64,000 bases of DNA from NCBI GenBank assembly GCA_001179505.1, contig CDMY01000392.1, positions 24,883-88,882 on the forward strand, in the 5' to 3' direction. Below the pieces are notes generated by a model that was not told the DNA's origin, did no database searches, and was given only the letters and a program-made list of their open reading frames with translations. The DNA comes from Vitrella brassicaformis. Its lineage: Eukaryota; Sar; Vitrellaceae. Below are positions 54,190 through 63,711 of this stretch, one piece after another; position 1 is the stretch's first letter, and every line of letters begins with the position of its first letter. Both the position numbers and the translations under genes were made by a program.

Positions 54190-56213
54190 CTATCGGTCGC
54201 CCGCCGAGCCGGACTCGTCGCCCCCCGTCTCTGCCTCTCCCCCCTGAGTCGCCTCCTCTACTTCCGTGATGGATGCACCCGTGTACTGGGCGCTCTGCGC
54301 CAGGGCGGCCGCCATCCGGGGGTTCGGCTGCCCCACGCGGGCCGACGCGCGCACTGGTCTCGGGCCGTCAGGCGCCACCAGTGCGTTGTCCCTCTGGCGA
54401 ATCTGCAGCTGGATGGCTGTCGAGGGGTCCTGCGCGTGCTTGTGCCGCAGAGCCTTCAGCACGTTCTCCTCGGGATTGCTGCACCACTCCGTGGACCAGA
54501 AGTGGCCGGGAGGAGTGGGCTCAGGGAGTGGGGGCTGCATGCCGGGGATCGTGCTGGGGCGGATGATGTAGTTGCTGTCCACGCCCACGCCGATGCGCAT
54601 GAGTTTGTCGAGCTTGAGGCGGCCGCCGAAGAACGCCGGGAAGAGGCTCGCCAACGGCAACGTCAGCTGTCGCCGGCTGTCCCGCCTGCACACAGACAGA
54701 CAGACAGACAGACGACAGACGTTGGATGGATGGATGGATGGATGGACGTTCCTCCCTCCCTCCCTCCCTCCCTCTCTCCCTCCCGCCATCCCTCCCTCTC
54801 TGCCCGCCCCGCCCCGCCATCTCACCCGAGCTGAGTAGCCGACACCCTGAAACGCAGGAAGACCCAGAATACCCCGTCCTCATTGATGGCCGAGCGAGGC
54901 ACGCTGCTGGAGGTGTATAGGTAGTAGGGCTGGTCGCCTGTGGCACTCGGGGGGTGGTAGGGCTCCGCCTGGTTGGGGTCGAAGCTGATGACGCTGTCGT
55001 TGTGGACGAAGGCGTGGTGGCTCGGTGTGCTCGGAATGTCGGTGAGAATGACCACATCACCAGGAGAGCGACCTGCACACAAACACAGGCAGGCACATCG
55101 TCACACACGTCACACGTCACCCACCCACCCACCCACCTCCCCCACCGCCTCACCAGTGCTGCTTTGCAAGAGGTAGAACTCGACACAGCTGCCGTCGTGC
55201 TCGCTGCCGCTCGGCATGTCCAGGGCCATGTGTGCCGACCATGGCCCTTCTGTGAAGGAGGTGCCGGCGTCGTTGTCGGCCAACGGGAACTCGAACCTCA
55301 GCACCAGCTGCTGATAGAAGAGGACGTCATCGTGCTCCAGCTCGCACTGCACGCCCCACTCCCCACCCCTGGTCGTGCCACCCACCGGCCGTACCCCCCC
55401 ACGGATCGGCTTCATGGCCGTGAATTTGGTCGCACCACGAGCCGACACCTTGACGGAGCGGATACGGAACCCCTGCACAAAAAAGATGTCGCCCTGCTGC
55501 AGCCCTTCGAGGTTCGGCTCGGGTAGTTCTGCACGTCGACGAGGCACACCTGACCCTCATCAGCACTACGCCTGACACACAAACACAAGACACCGATGTG
55601 TCGGTCCCCTCTCTCTGCTCCATCCATGCATCCATCTGCCTTGCGCTTACTTGACGAAGTACTGCTCCATATGAGTGTTGTTCATCTCTACCAGCAGCTG
55701 CACCGACCGCGACGCGGAGTGCGGGTGGGCGGGGTGGCCCCCCGTCGTGCACAGGTGGTCAGGCCGCACATGCTCCTTGGCGATGGTGAGCATGCCGCCT
55801 GAGAAGCACGGCCGATGGTACCGCTTCCACGAGAAGTTGACGGGCTCGTAGGTAGGGGGGTCGGTGCTCCAGTCTCCGATGAAGACGGCCGACGGCTTCT
55901 TCGTTAGGTCGACAGTCATGACGTCACGGCGGCGGTCGTAGTCGAACGAGTCGCGGCTCGACCCTCCATCGTGGACGTCGCAGTAGCCCTTGATCCGCAG
56001 AGAAACGGGCGTGCAGACATCGAGAACCGAGCAATAGCCGACGTCCATCTCGTGCCCGATGGCGTACATCTCGCTGAGAGTGTGGGGTGGCCGCTCGAGG
56101 ACCTCGTGGATGAACTCGCGCCGAGGCGTCCACTCGTCAGCATCGTCAGCTGCGTTGCTGCTGCCGCTTCTGGGACAGCACGACGGCCTTAGGAGCTTCC
56201 ATGGATCCGACAT
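54190..56213 (-). CDS. Unknown protein, probably the C-terminal part of a BTB-type gene; apparent frameshift
   Basis: Coding-quality exons run from MSDPWKLLRPSCCPRSG (ATG 56213) through EFIHEVLERPPHTLSEMYAI, GDWSTDPPTYEPVNFSWKRY, and LLVEMNNTHMEQYFVK. A second block follows: LEGLQQGDIFFVQGFRIRSV, CELEHDDVLFYQQLVLRFEF, GRSPGDVVILTDIPSTPSHH, and EDGVFWVFLRFRVSATQLG. The end is SITEVEEATQGGEAETGGDE at TAG 54190. It may belong to the BTB locus just upstream, since the splice junction (56319 to the CAG before GTCGTATAG) matches the intact paralogue at 61596-62920, which ends soon after the equivalent exon. At 55521-55523 the frame must shift between VCLVDVQNYP and EPNLEGLQQG; one base appears to be missing in CCC. 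No known domain. Confidence 0.6.
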
Positions 56214-56318
56214 GCCTGCTGCAGTCACACCTCGAGCTATACGACCTACACGACCTGAACACGAAACACACACACACACACGGGGGCATCCATCCATCCA
56301 CCCATCCATCCAACTTAC

Positions 56319-57016
56319 GTGCGAAGTTGACCACCGAGTCCTCCGATCTGGTGACGATGGTGGTGCGCCACTCGGGCGGCAGCTCCAACATCAGCTGCTG
56401 CACCTTCACCTCCCCCTCCCCCTCCCCCTCCCACCCAATCTCTATCTTGTTCACCACGTACCCCACCACCCTGTCCCTGATGGCCTTGTCGTCCTTCATG
56501 GTCGGCTTCTCACGCAGCATGAAGGCCAACACGCCGGGCAGGGGCAGGGGCATGCACCCTCGATGCGTCGAAGCGCTCCATGATGCGGCTCACCAGCAGG
56601 TCGGCGTAGTTGTCCATCTCGAGGTAGTTGCAGGCGGACCACAGGTGCTGCAGGCCCGTCTTGGCCGCCTCGTCGCCCTACTGGTCCGCCTCGTCGTCCC
56701 ACTGGTCCCATTTGTCGTCCGACTGGTCCGCTGCCGGCAGCAGGGTGGCTTCGGGGATGTTGCGGATGTACTCCTCGACCGTGCGGGTATCGGCGCTGCC
56801 GTGCAGCGTGGCGAATGTGCTGATGTGCCGGAATGTGTTGGGGTGAATGTTGGGCAGGGAGATCGTGTGGGTCTCCCGCTCAGTGCAGGCCATTTCGCCC
56901 TCCAACATGCGCTCGAAGTGCGGCGACACAGTGACGAGCAGCGACTTCTTCTCGTAGAAGACCTCCTTCTTGAGGCCGACAATGAGCTTCACCAAGCCGT
57001 CCTCCTCATGCGCCAT
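56319..57016 (-). pseudogene. Decayed BTB/POZ domain copy
   Basis: Paralogue of the intact gene at 61596-62920. It begins MAHEEDGLVKLIVGLKKEVF, then SLLVTVSPHFERMLEGEMAC and LPNIHPNTFRHISTFATLHG (BTB-type fold). After AADQSDD, a short tandem expansion (DKWDQWDDEADQ) runs into an in-frame TAG at 56678-56680. Beyond the stop, homologous residues continue (GDEAAKTGLQHLWSACNYLE, YADLLVSRIMERFDAS). The frame then shifts before GVLAFMLREKPTMKDDKAIR and VQQLMLELPPEWRTTIV, at the point where the paralogue has a Pro-rich linker that is missing here. The GEGEGE run is encoded by a CCCCTC repeat near 56413. I found no GT-AG intron removing both lesions. Either a pseudogene or a locus hit by assembly errors. 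Confidence 0.65.
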
Positions 57017-57290
57017 CCTGAGGCTGAGCTACTCCGTCAGACGATACAGACCTGCAGGCAGCCACCAACCACAGCAGCAACGACATCCATCCATCCATCA
57101 AACGTCACGCATTCGTTGCCCACCCTTGGCGAGATGTTGCCGTCGTGGTTCGATATCAGCAGCAGTACTGTGGCCTCTGTCTTTCAGCTATATAGGCTCC
57201 TCTTCCAGCCGAGAGGCGGCACGGGAGCGATGGGCAGGCCGCAATGTCGTCAAAACAGAGGGCGGGCGGCTGATTCACTCATCAGAAGCC
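57017..57290 (-). repeat. Duplicated 5' flank of the BTB genes, copy 1
   Basis: AACCACAGCAGCAACGACAT, ACGTCACGCATTCGTTGC, GGCCTCTGTCTTTCAGCTAT, ATAGGCTCCTCTTCCAGCC, GAGAGGCGGCACGGGAGCGA and AATGTCGTCAAAACAGAGG occur in the same order at 62921-63210. The conserved CTATATAG (about 57188) lies about 170 bp upstream of both starts and may be a TATA-type element on the minus strand. Confidence 0.75.
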
Positions 57291-57932
57291 GCGAAAACAC
57301 CTTCCTGCCCATCCTACGCTTCCCGTCTTCTCCTCTTGCTCAAGAGTTGCGGTAGGGAGCTCAAGAGTAGAGTTGCGAGCCAAGTTGCGAGCTTAGAAGA
57401 GGCAAGGGAAACGCGCTGGTCTTTCACCGCGCTTTCTCCCTCGCCGGCCTCTTTCTCAGCAGGCTGTTGGCGTCAGTGAAAGCTATATGGCTCAGCATTG
57501 AGGAATCTCTCAGCCGCATGCATCGGTTCGCTCGAGCGCCTCTCTCATCCGACGCTGCTGCTGACAGACGGACATCGCAGAGCCCACTCACTCATTCGTC
57601 GGCCATTCGGCGTCAGGTCTGTGTCACTGATTGGCATGTGCGTGCAGCAGCATGGCGAAAGAGCGGTCAGAATGGACGGAATCTGTGCTTTGCTTTTTCT
57701 TCTTTGCTTTGCTTTGCTTGTGTGTGAGTGACTGCAGATCGGTCGGCGCCTTGACAGCTTGAGGAATCAATGACCGACCAGACCAGCTGGTCACTGGCGG
57801 GTGAGCACCACGAGAGACTCACTCGTTGACGGCTGGCACATCAATCACACCACGGTGTTTGTGTCTGTGCTGTGCTGTGTTGTGCAGGTGTTCGCTCGTT
57901 GTGGTGAGTGAGTGATTGACACATAGCACACT
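57291..57932. other. Intergenic region
   Basis: Non-duplicated part of the divergent spacer. It contains repeated GTTGCGAGC(C/T) (57373-57394, including GCGAGCTT) and a TTTGCTTTGCTTTGC run near 57702-57718. No gene seen. Confidence 0.5.
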
Positions 57933-60834
57933 ATGATGAACCAACAGGCGGCGGCTGCAGGTGAGCTGAAGGCAGGCACCACCACACACACAGACACACA
58001 CACATACGCATGACGGCCCATCGATGTGTGTGTGTGTGTGTGTGTCAGCCGCTCAAGGTGGCGGTTTGCTCGGCAGCGACGCGCAAGTAGATGAGTCGGT
58101 CAGTCACTGCAACGAACGAAAGGCCTCCCATTAGACAAGCGTCACCGCTTGATTGTGTTGCCTCGCTCTCTGTGTGTGTGTTTAGGTTGGTGTGCTGCGC
58201 AACATCTCCGACACTCTCACTATGCTAGAGGGACTACACTCACAGGTAGCTCTCTCTCTGTCACCTGCGGCACAAACACACCACATCAGCCATGCCTTCG
58301 CTATTTGGGTGTTCTGTGTGTGTGTGTGACAGGGGCCGCCAGAGGCACTCAACTACCTGGCGACGAAGGCCGCGGTGAGCGACCTGAGAGGGATGTGTGA
58401 GTGTGACATGTGTGAGTGAATGCGGCATGTGTGTGTGTGTGTGTGTGTGTGCGCGCAGGAGTCGCCCATGAGAGCATCTCGAGTCAAGATGGCCAACGGT
58501 GCGCTCTCGAAGCTCTTCGCGTCCATGGAGGCTTACAAGTCTGCCGTGTCGGATCTCAAAGGATTGGCTCTGGTGGGTGGGCAACAGTGGATGGATGCTA
58601 TGTGTTCATCTTGCCCTCTGTGGATGCGTGTGTGTGATTGATGCGATGCGATGTGTGCAGCTGGAGGGCAACTTCAAGAAGTTCGCACTCAAGAAGACTA
58701 CCGTACCAAATGAGAAGAAGGTACACACTGCATGTGGGCCTGCTGAGTCTTAGCGTCACTATGCGGGCCGGCGTGCGGTGATGTCTGCAGGGTCAGGTCG
58801 GTGCCGAGAGCTCGCTGGGCGATCCCGCGGCGGCGTCGTCCGCTGCCGCTGCTGCTGGTGGTGCTGGTGCTGGTGCTGGTGGTGGTGGTGCTGGTGCTGG
58901 TGGTGGTGCTGGTGCTGGTGCTGGTGCTGGTGCTGGTGCCGTCCCCTCCAACCCCCACTTGTTCGTGCAGCGGCTGTACGGCCTGCCACCGGAGCTCCAC
59001 CACACACTCGCCAAATTGATCGGTCCAGAGGGCCAGGAGGCCACCACCCTCGCTCGGATCGGCAACACCATGGCCAGCACGTCACACGCCGGCAGCAGTG
59101 CAGTCGAGACCGCCGTGACGTCGGCCATCGACGGCCTTATCAAGAGGAAGGGACCGGAGAACATCATCGACTACCGACCGCTGCGTCAGTCCACCAGTCG
59201 CCGTCGTGTGGTTCGGCTGATCCGCCTGCGGTACGTGCTGGAGGTTGGGGGGGACTGGTCGGGCAGTGTGCCGCTGCTGCGGCTTGCCAAGAACCTCAAG
59301 CGGATCCAAGAGCTGCCCCTCCAGCTGGACGAGGGCGATGTGGGGCGGGCGGGCACTAAGGAGGACATCGACAGCCGACCGGCGAGCATGCGGCAATATG
59401 GCCTCTTCGGAGATCGACTAGATGGCGACTTGGGGCTGATACGGGGGGCGTTGGGTGAGGGGCTGGGTGGGTGGAGGGTGAGGGTGCACACACCTGAGAC
59501 AGTGCCGGGCGAGTACAGAGATACCTTCGACCCCAACGACCCTGCTTGTCAACGTAAGAGGCATCAACAGGTGTCGTGCTCCCTTTTTGATGTCTGTCTG
59601 TCTGTCTGTCTGGCTGTCTGGCTGTCTGCAGACGACGTTGACGAGTATCGTAGCTTCCGCGAGATGGTCACTATTCGGTGGGCAACCAACACACTAAGGC
59701 AGCGTGTCGCATTCCGTGCCTTCTCTCTTTTGATCTTCTAGCATCCTCTTCTCCTATGAGCTAGAGGGGGACAGTGTGACGGTGGCACGTGCCTCGGATC
59801 CTCCGTCGTCTGCTGCCTCCTCCCGCATCGGTGAGCTCACCGCCCAGCGCCCCGGGACGCCACTGTGGGGCACGCGCACCCTCGGCAGCACCGCCAGAGG
59901 CCGATACGTCGCCTTTGCGGCATACTTGCACACGTGCAAGGTCCACCGGGAGGCATCCATCGGCCTTTACAGCACTGAGAGGCCCCAGGGCGACGGTGTC
60001 GCAGGCAGGCCCAGCGGCCGCACCATCCGCAGCACCAGCGAATGGGGCTTCACAAGCCGATGCGTCCTCTTCCGTGGTGACGGACCAGACGACGCCTTCG
60101 CGGCATACTTGCGCATGAGCAAGTTCCACCTGGAGGCATCCATCGGCCTTTACAGCACTGGGGAGCCCCAGGGCGACGACATTCCCCAGGCGGCGGCCCT
60201 GGCTCGCACGCGTATGGGCAGCGACTCATGGCTGATCCCGGACCTCAACCAGGCGATTCCCACAGGTCCGCACGAGTGGGAGTGAGGGAGGGCCAATAAG
60301 CCTACTTGTTGGTTGGTTCAGATGGCTGCGATGGTGGTGGTGGTGATGAGAGTGGAAGCCACTCTACAGGTGGACCCTCGCCAGGCATGGTAAGCAGAAT
60401 GGCTTGTCGAGGGTGCACCTGTTGGTGTCATCTGCTCTGCGTGTGTGTCTCTGTGTGTATGTCAGGAGGCCACTGCTGCTGCTGCTGCTGCTGCTGCAGT
60501 ACCACAGGCCAACAAACGAACTCACGATGTGAGCCACGCGTGACCTCAATCATTTTGTCTCGTCCCATGCAGTGAGTGTGAATGTGTTGGTTGACCATGT
60601 GTGTGTCAGGACTTCATGACCCACCCCCACGAGCGGCAGCCGGAGTGCCCCCCGCCATACACTGTGGGTGATGCTGTGCCAGTTGGTGGTGTGACTGGTC
60701 CTCTCTCGCACGCATCGGACCTCCTGCAGCCTGGCAGCGGCAGCCGTGGCAGTGGGGTGGAGGTGGGCAACGCGGCGGATGCCATGGACACGGAGAAGCC
60801 AATGGAAGTTGACGAGCCAATGGCATCTGACTGA
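57933..60834 (+). CDS. Low-complexity protein with internal repeat and NKRTHD module
   Basis: Starts MMNQQAAAA|AQGGGLLGSDAQVDES; many short exons keep phase. A helical region follows (VLRNISDTLTMLEGLHSQ, ALSKLFASMEAYKSAVSDLK), then (Gly-Ala)n coded by a GGTGCT repeat (58858-58940). Next is a globular part: HLFVQRLYGLPPELHHTLAK, PENIIDYRPLRQSTSRRRVV, SVPLLRLAKNLKRIQELPLQ, and RPASMRQYGLFGDRLDGDLG. A direct repeat follows: FAAYLHTCKVHREASIGLYS and FAAYLRMSKFHLEASIGLYS, about 60 residues apart. The tail has an Ala run, then NKRTHD|DFMTHPHERQPECPPP and LLQPGSGSRGSGVEVGNAAD, shared with the gene at 25682-27111. It ends EVDEPMASD at TGA 60834. Family unknown. Confidence 0.72.
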
Positions 60835-61050
60835 CTGACTGACTGGCTGAGTGTAATGCAGACAATCCATTGCTGGATGCAGAGTGCCTCGTGTGTCGTG
60901 TGTACCACCATGCCCGGTCCGACTCAGTGCTCATCTTGTCAGATTCGGTCACGCCAACACTCACTCTGCTGCAGTTGAGTGTGTGTTGGTGTGACTGACG
61001 ATTGTGCGGTGAGTGCTGAGGAAGACACGACAGTGTGTGACGGGTTGGTC
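60830..61050 (+). repeat. Dispersed repeat shared with 50365-50640
   Basis: Begins at the stop codon of the preceding gene with CTGACTGGCTGAGTGTAATG. It continues GCCTCGTGTGTCGTGTGTAC, then CACCATGCCCGGTCC..CTCAGTGC and GTGAGTGCTGAGGAAGACA. Same order and strand as 50365-50640, but without the 35-bp tandem duplication. Confidence 0.65.
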
Positions 61051-61595
61051 GATACAGAGGGATGGATGGATGGATGAATGGATGGATGGACAGTGTCCTG
61101 CGCTCTGGATGACTCACAAATGTCAATACTAAAGGTGCTTGCCACCGATGCGTCGCATCGAATCATTTTCATGTCAGAGGGTCTCTTTCTTACAAAGGTG
61201 TCCATCCCGCCATCGATGGCCATTCATTCGATAGAGTAGCGGTCCATCCAATGCATTGCAACGACATGCTCACTCATCCACACAGTGCCGTCGACCGGAT
61301 CGCTCCTCCGGCAGCCATTCGCTTCCCCGTTGCGTAGGCATCATGCGACTCACATCGACACAAGCCGCACGAGACCGACACAGAGAGGGACGGACAGCTG
61401 CTGGAGGAACAGTCTCCCATCCACCCAGGTGACAAGACGCACAAGACGAGACGCCCCGGCAAAGAAAAGACCGACTGACCAAACACATAGATACTTGCCC
61501 ACATCAGGACGTCAACTGTCCCCCCTCCTCCTCTACCCCCTCCTCCTCCTCCTCCTCCTCCTCACACACAGAGGGACGACTGCACACGCTGGTGG
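61051..61595. other. Convergent intergenic region
   Basis: Contains GGATGGATGGATGAATGGAT (61060) and a (CTC)n run (about 61540-61562) near the 3' end of the BTB gene. No gene seen. Confidence 0.5.
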
Positions 61596-62920
61596 CTACG
61601 CATCGCCAGCTGCAGGGCCACCTGAACACCCACCCAAAAGACAACACAACACAACACAACACAGTGACCACACCAATCAGGCCAAGCCCGTGTTGGTGCA
61701 GGAGTGAATGACGGGCGCGCCTCAGGTACCCACCTTGCTGCCGCAGCACTCGTAATTTCTCCCGAACGGCAGCGAGCCTCGTCTCCTCATGCTCCCTCTG
61801 CAGCTTCTTGGGGTCCGCCATAGTCCCAGCCGCTGTGCCTCTTCCGGCAGGACACCCTCGGCGCTCCAACTCACACTGCAGGAAGCCGATACGACCTGAA
61901 TCAATCAGACATACACATGCACATACACATACACATACACATAAGCGCACAGGCCATCAATGCATCCCAGCGGTGCGTACGTGCGATGTCGTAGGTGGCG
62001 TCCTCCAGTCTGTCGATGACCGTCTGCCACCACGCAGCGGGCATCTCCCCCATCAGCTGCTGCACCTCCGGCATGTTTGTGGCTGATCCCCCTGACCAGT
62101 CAATCACCCGCTGCACCTCCTGATCACAGGTCTCTCTCTCTACGGCCCCCTGACTCTCACCCGCCCCCTGACCCTTCCATCCCTCCTTCACGGTCTTATA
62201 CACCACCCACCCCACCACCTTGTTCTTGATGGCCTCGTCGTTCTTCAAGGCCGGCTTCTCGCGCAGGACAAAGGCCAACACGCCGCCCTGGAAGGCCTCA
62301 CGCCGGTCGCCGATTGCGGGGTAAGAGGGGGGCGGGGCAGGCTGTGAGGGGGGAGGGGCAGGCTGTGATGCGTACGTGTGGACGGTCCCAGCTGGTATGG
62401 GGTAATACTGTGCTCCCCAGCTTATGGAAGGAAACTGGGCGGGGTATACATCATAAGGAGCGTCAAGGGGGGAGCGGGGAGTGGGGAGGCTTGGGGGGCT
62501 GAGAGGAGGCGAGTTGAAGTGCTCCATGATGCGGTTGATCAGCAGGTCGGCGTGCTTCTCCATCCCGAGGTAGTTGCACATCTGCCACAGGTGTAGCAGG
62601 CCCGCCTTGGCCGCCTCGTCGTCGGACTGGTCCGCCGCCGGGATGTGGAGGGCTCCAGGGAGGCTGCGCATGTACTGGTCCAGCATGCAGCCATCCCCTA
62701 TGCCGTGCAGCGTGGCGAATGTGCTGATGTGGCGGAATGTGTTGGGATGAATGTTGGGCAGGTTGATCGTCTGGGTGTCCCTCTCGCTGCAGGCCATATC
62801 GCCGTGTAACATCCGCTCGAAGTGCGGCGACACATTGACAAGCAGCGACTTCTTCTCATAGAAGATCTCCTTCTTGAGGCCGACGATGAGCTTCACGTAG
62901 CCGTCCTCCTTCTGCGCCAT
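61596..62920 (-). CDS. BTB/POZ-domain protein
   Basis: Starts MAQKEDGYVKLIVGLKKEIF (ATG 62920; the ATG 15 bp upstream is not conserved in the paralogue). BTB region: SLLVNVSPHFERMLHGDMAC, LPNIHPNTFRHISTFATLHG, then a BACK-like helical part (AAKAGLLHLWQMCNYLGMEK, HADLLINRIMEHF). A Pro-rich linker (PSQPAPPPSYPAIGDRREAF) leads to GVLAFVLREKPALKNDEAIK and MPEVQQLMGEMPAAWWQTVI. Two introns later a coiled tail (MADPKKLQREHEETRLAAVR) ends QQ|GGPAAGDA at TAG 61596. BTB proteins usually act as Cullin-3 adaptors or as scaffolds; no partner domain is recognised here. Intact where the copy at 56319-57016 is broken. The start has a conserved duplicated flank. Confidence 0.8.
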
Positions 62921-63210
62921 CCTGAGGCTCGGCACTGAGTCAGGCAGCTACTCCGTCAGTCTGCAGGTAGGCACCAACCACAGCAGCAACGACATCCATC
63001 CATCCATCCGCCCTTCCCACCAACGTCACGCATTCGTTGCTCACCCTTGCCGTCGTGATTCGATATCAGCAGCAATGCTGCGGCCTCTGTCTTTCAGCTA
63101 TATAGGCTCCTCTTCCAGCCAACCAGCCGAGAGGCGGCACGGGAGCGATGGGCGGGCTGGAATGTCGTCAAAACAGAGGCTGGACCAGCTGGACGGCTGG
63201 TTGACTCATC
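62921..63210 (-). repeat. Duplicated 5' flank of the BTB genes, copy 2
   Basis: Counterpart of 57017-57290. It includes ATCCATCCATCC, ACGTCACGCATTCGTTGC, CAGCTATATAGGCTCC and AATGTCGTCAAAACAGAGG. A small CCAACCAG insertion distinguishes it. The duplication ends near 63210 where base composition changes. Confidence 0.75.
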
Positions 63211-63711
63211 AGGTGCGGACCTAAATGGGGCGGTGAAATAAGGAGTTCCTTGTCGGAATGAGGACTTCCTTTTCGGGTGAGGAATTCCTCATTCGGGACT
63301 CGCGAGCTTTGAGCGAGCGAGGCACGCTCTTACCCGAAGTTCGTGTTTGTAATTGGGGCCAAATTGGGGCCTCGAGACTTTTTCATTCGGTACCGTCTTT
63401 TTTGTGGGGGCCTACTGCGAGCTTGGGGGCTTTGCACGCATTTCCCCTGACGAACGCGGAGTAGCGCGGAGCGAGTCCCGAGCCCCCGACGGAGGAGGGC
63501 AACTCATCCACCAACGTCAAAACCCTTGTCGACCCTAACTCTAAGATGTGCGAGCTTAACAGAAGCTCGGCTCTGCTGCAGCAAATGCGCTGATCTTTCT
63601 CCCTCGTGGGCCTCTTTTCACGGGGGAAACTGTCATTAACCGTAACACTCGTCTGTGTGTCCGTGATACTCATTCAAATACAGTCCCATCAGCACGCAGA
63701 CTCAAACAGGC
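63211..63711. other. Compositionally distinct, repeat-like region
   Basis: Less CA/TG-rich than the rest of the window. It has internal similarity (AGGAGTTCCTTGTCGG, GAGGACTTCCTTTTCGG, GAGGAATTCCTCATTCGG at 63240-63298) and GCGAGCTT three times (63302, 63417, 63550). It lies between the duplicated BTB flank and a reverse-transcriptase fragment, so it may be part of, or flank, an inserted element. No gene identified. Confidence 0.5.

Noticed and set aside
56590-56711. Intron removing the BTB stop and frameshift
   Set aside because: GTAGGG, GTCGGA and GTGAGC donors exist, but no acceptor gives a plausible length while keeping the homologous residues seen in the intact paralogue.
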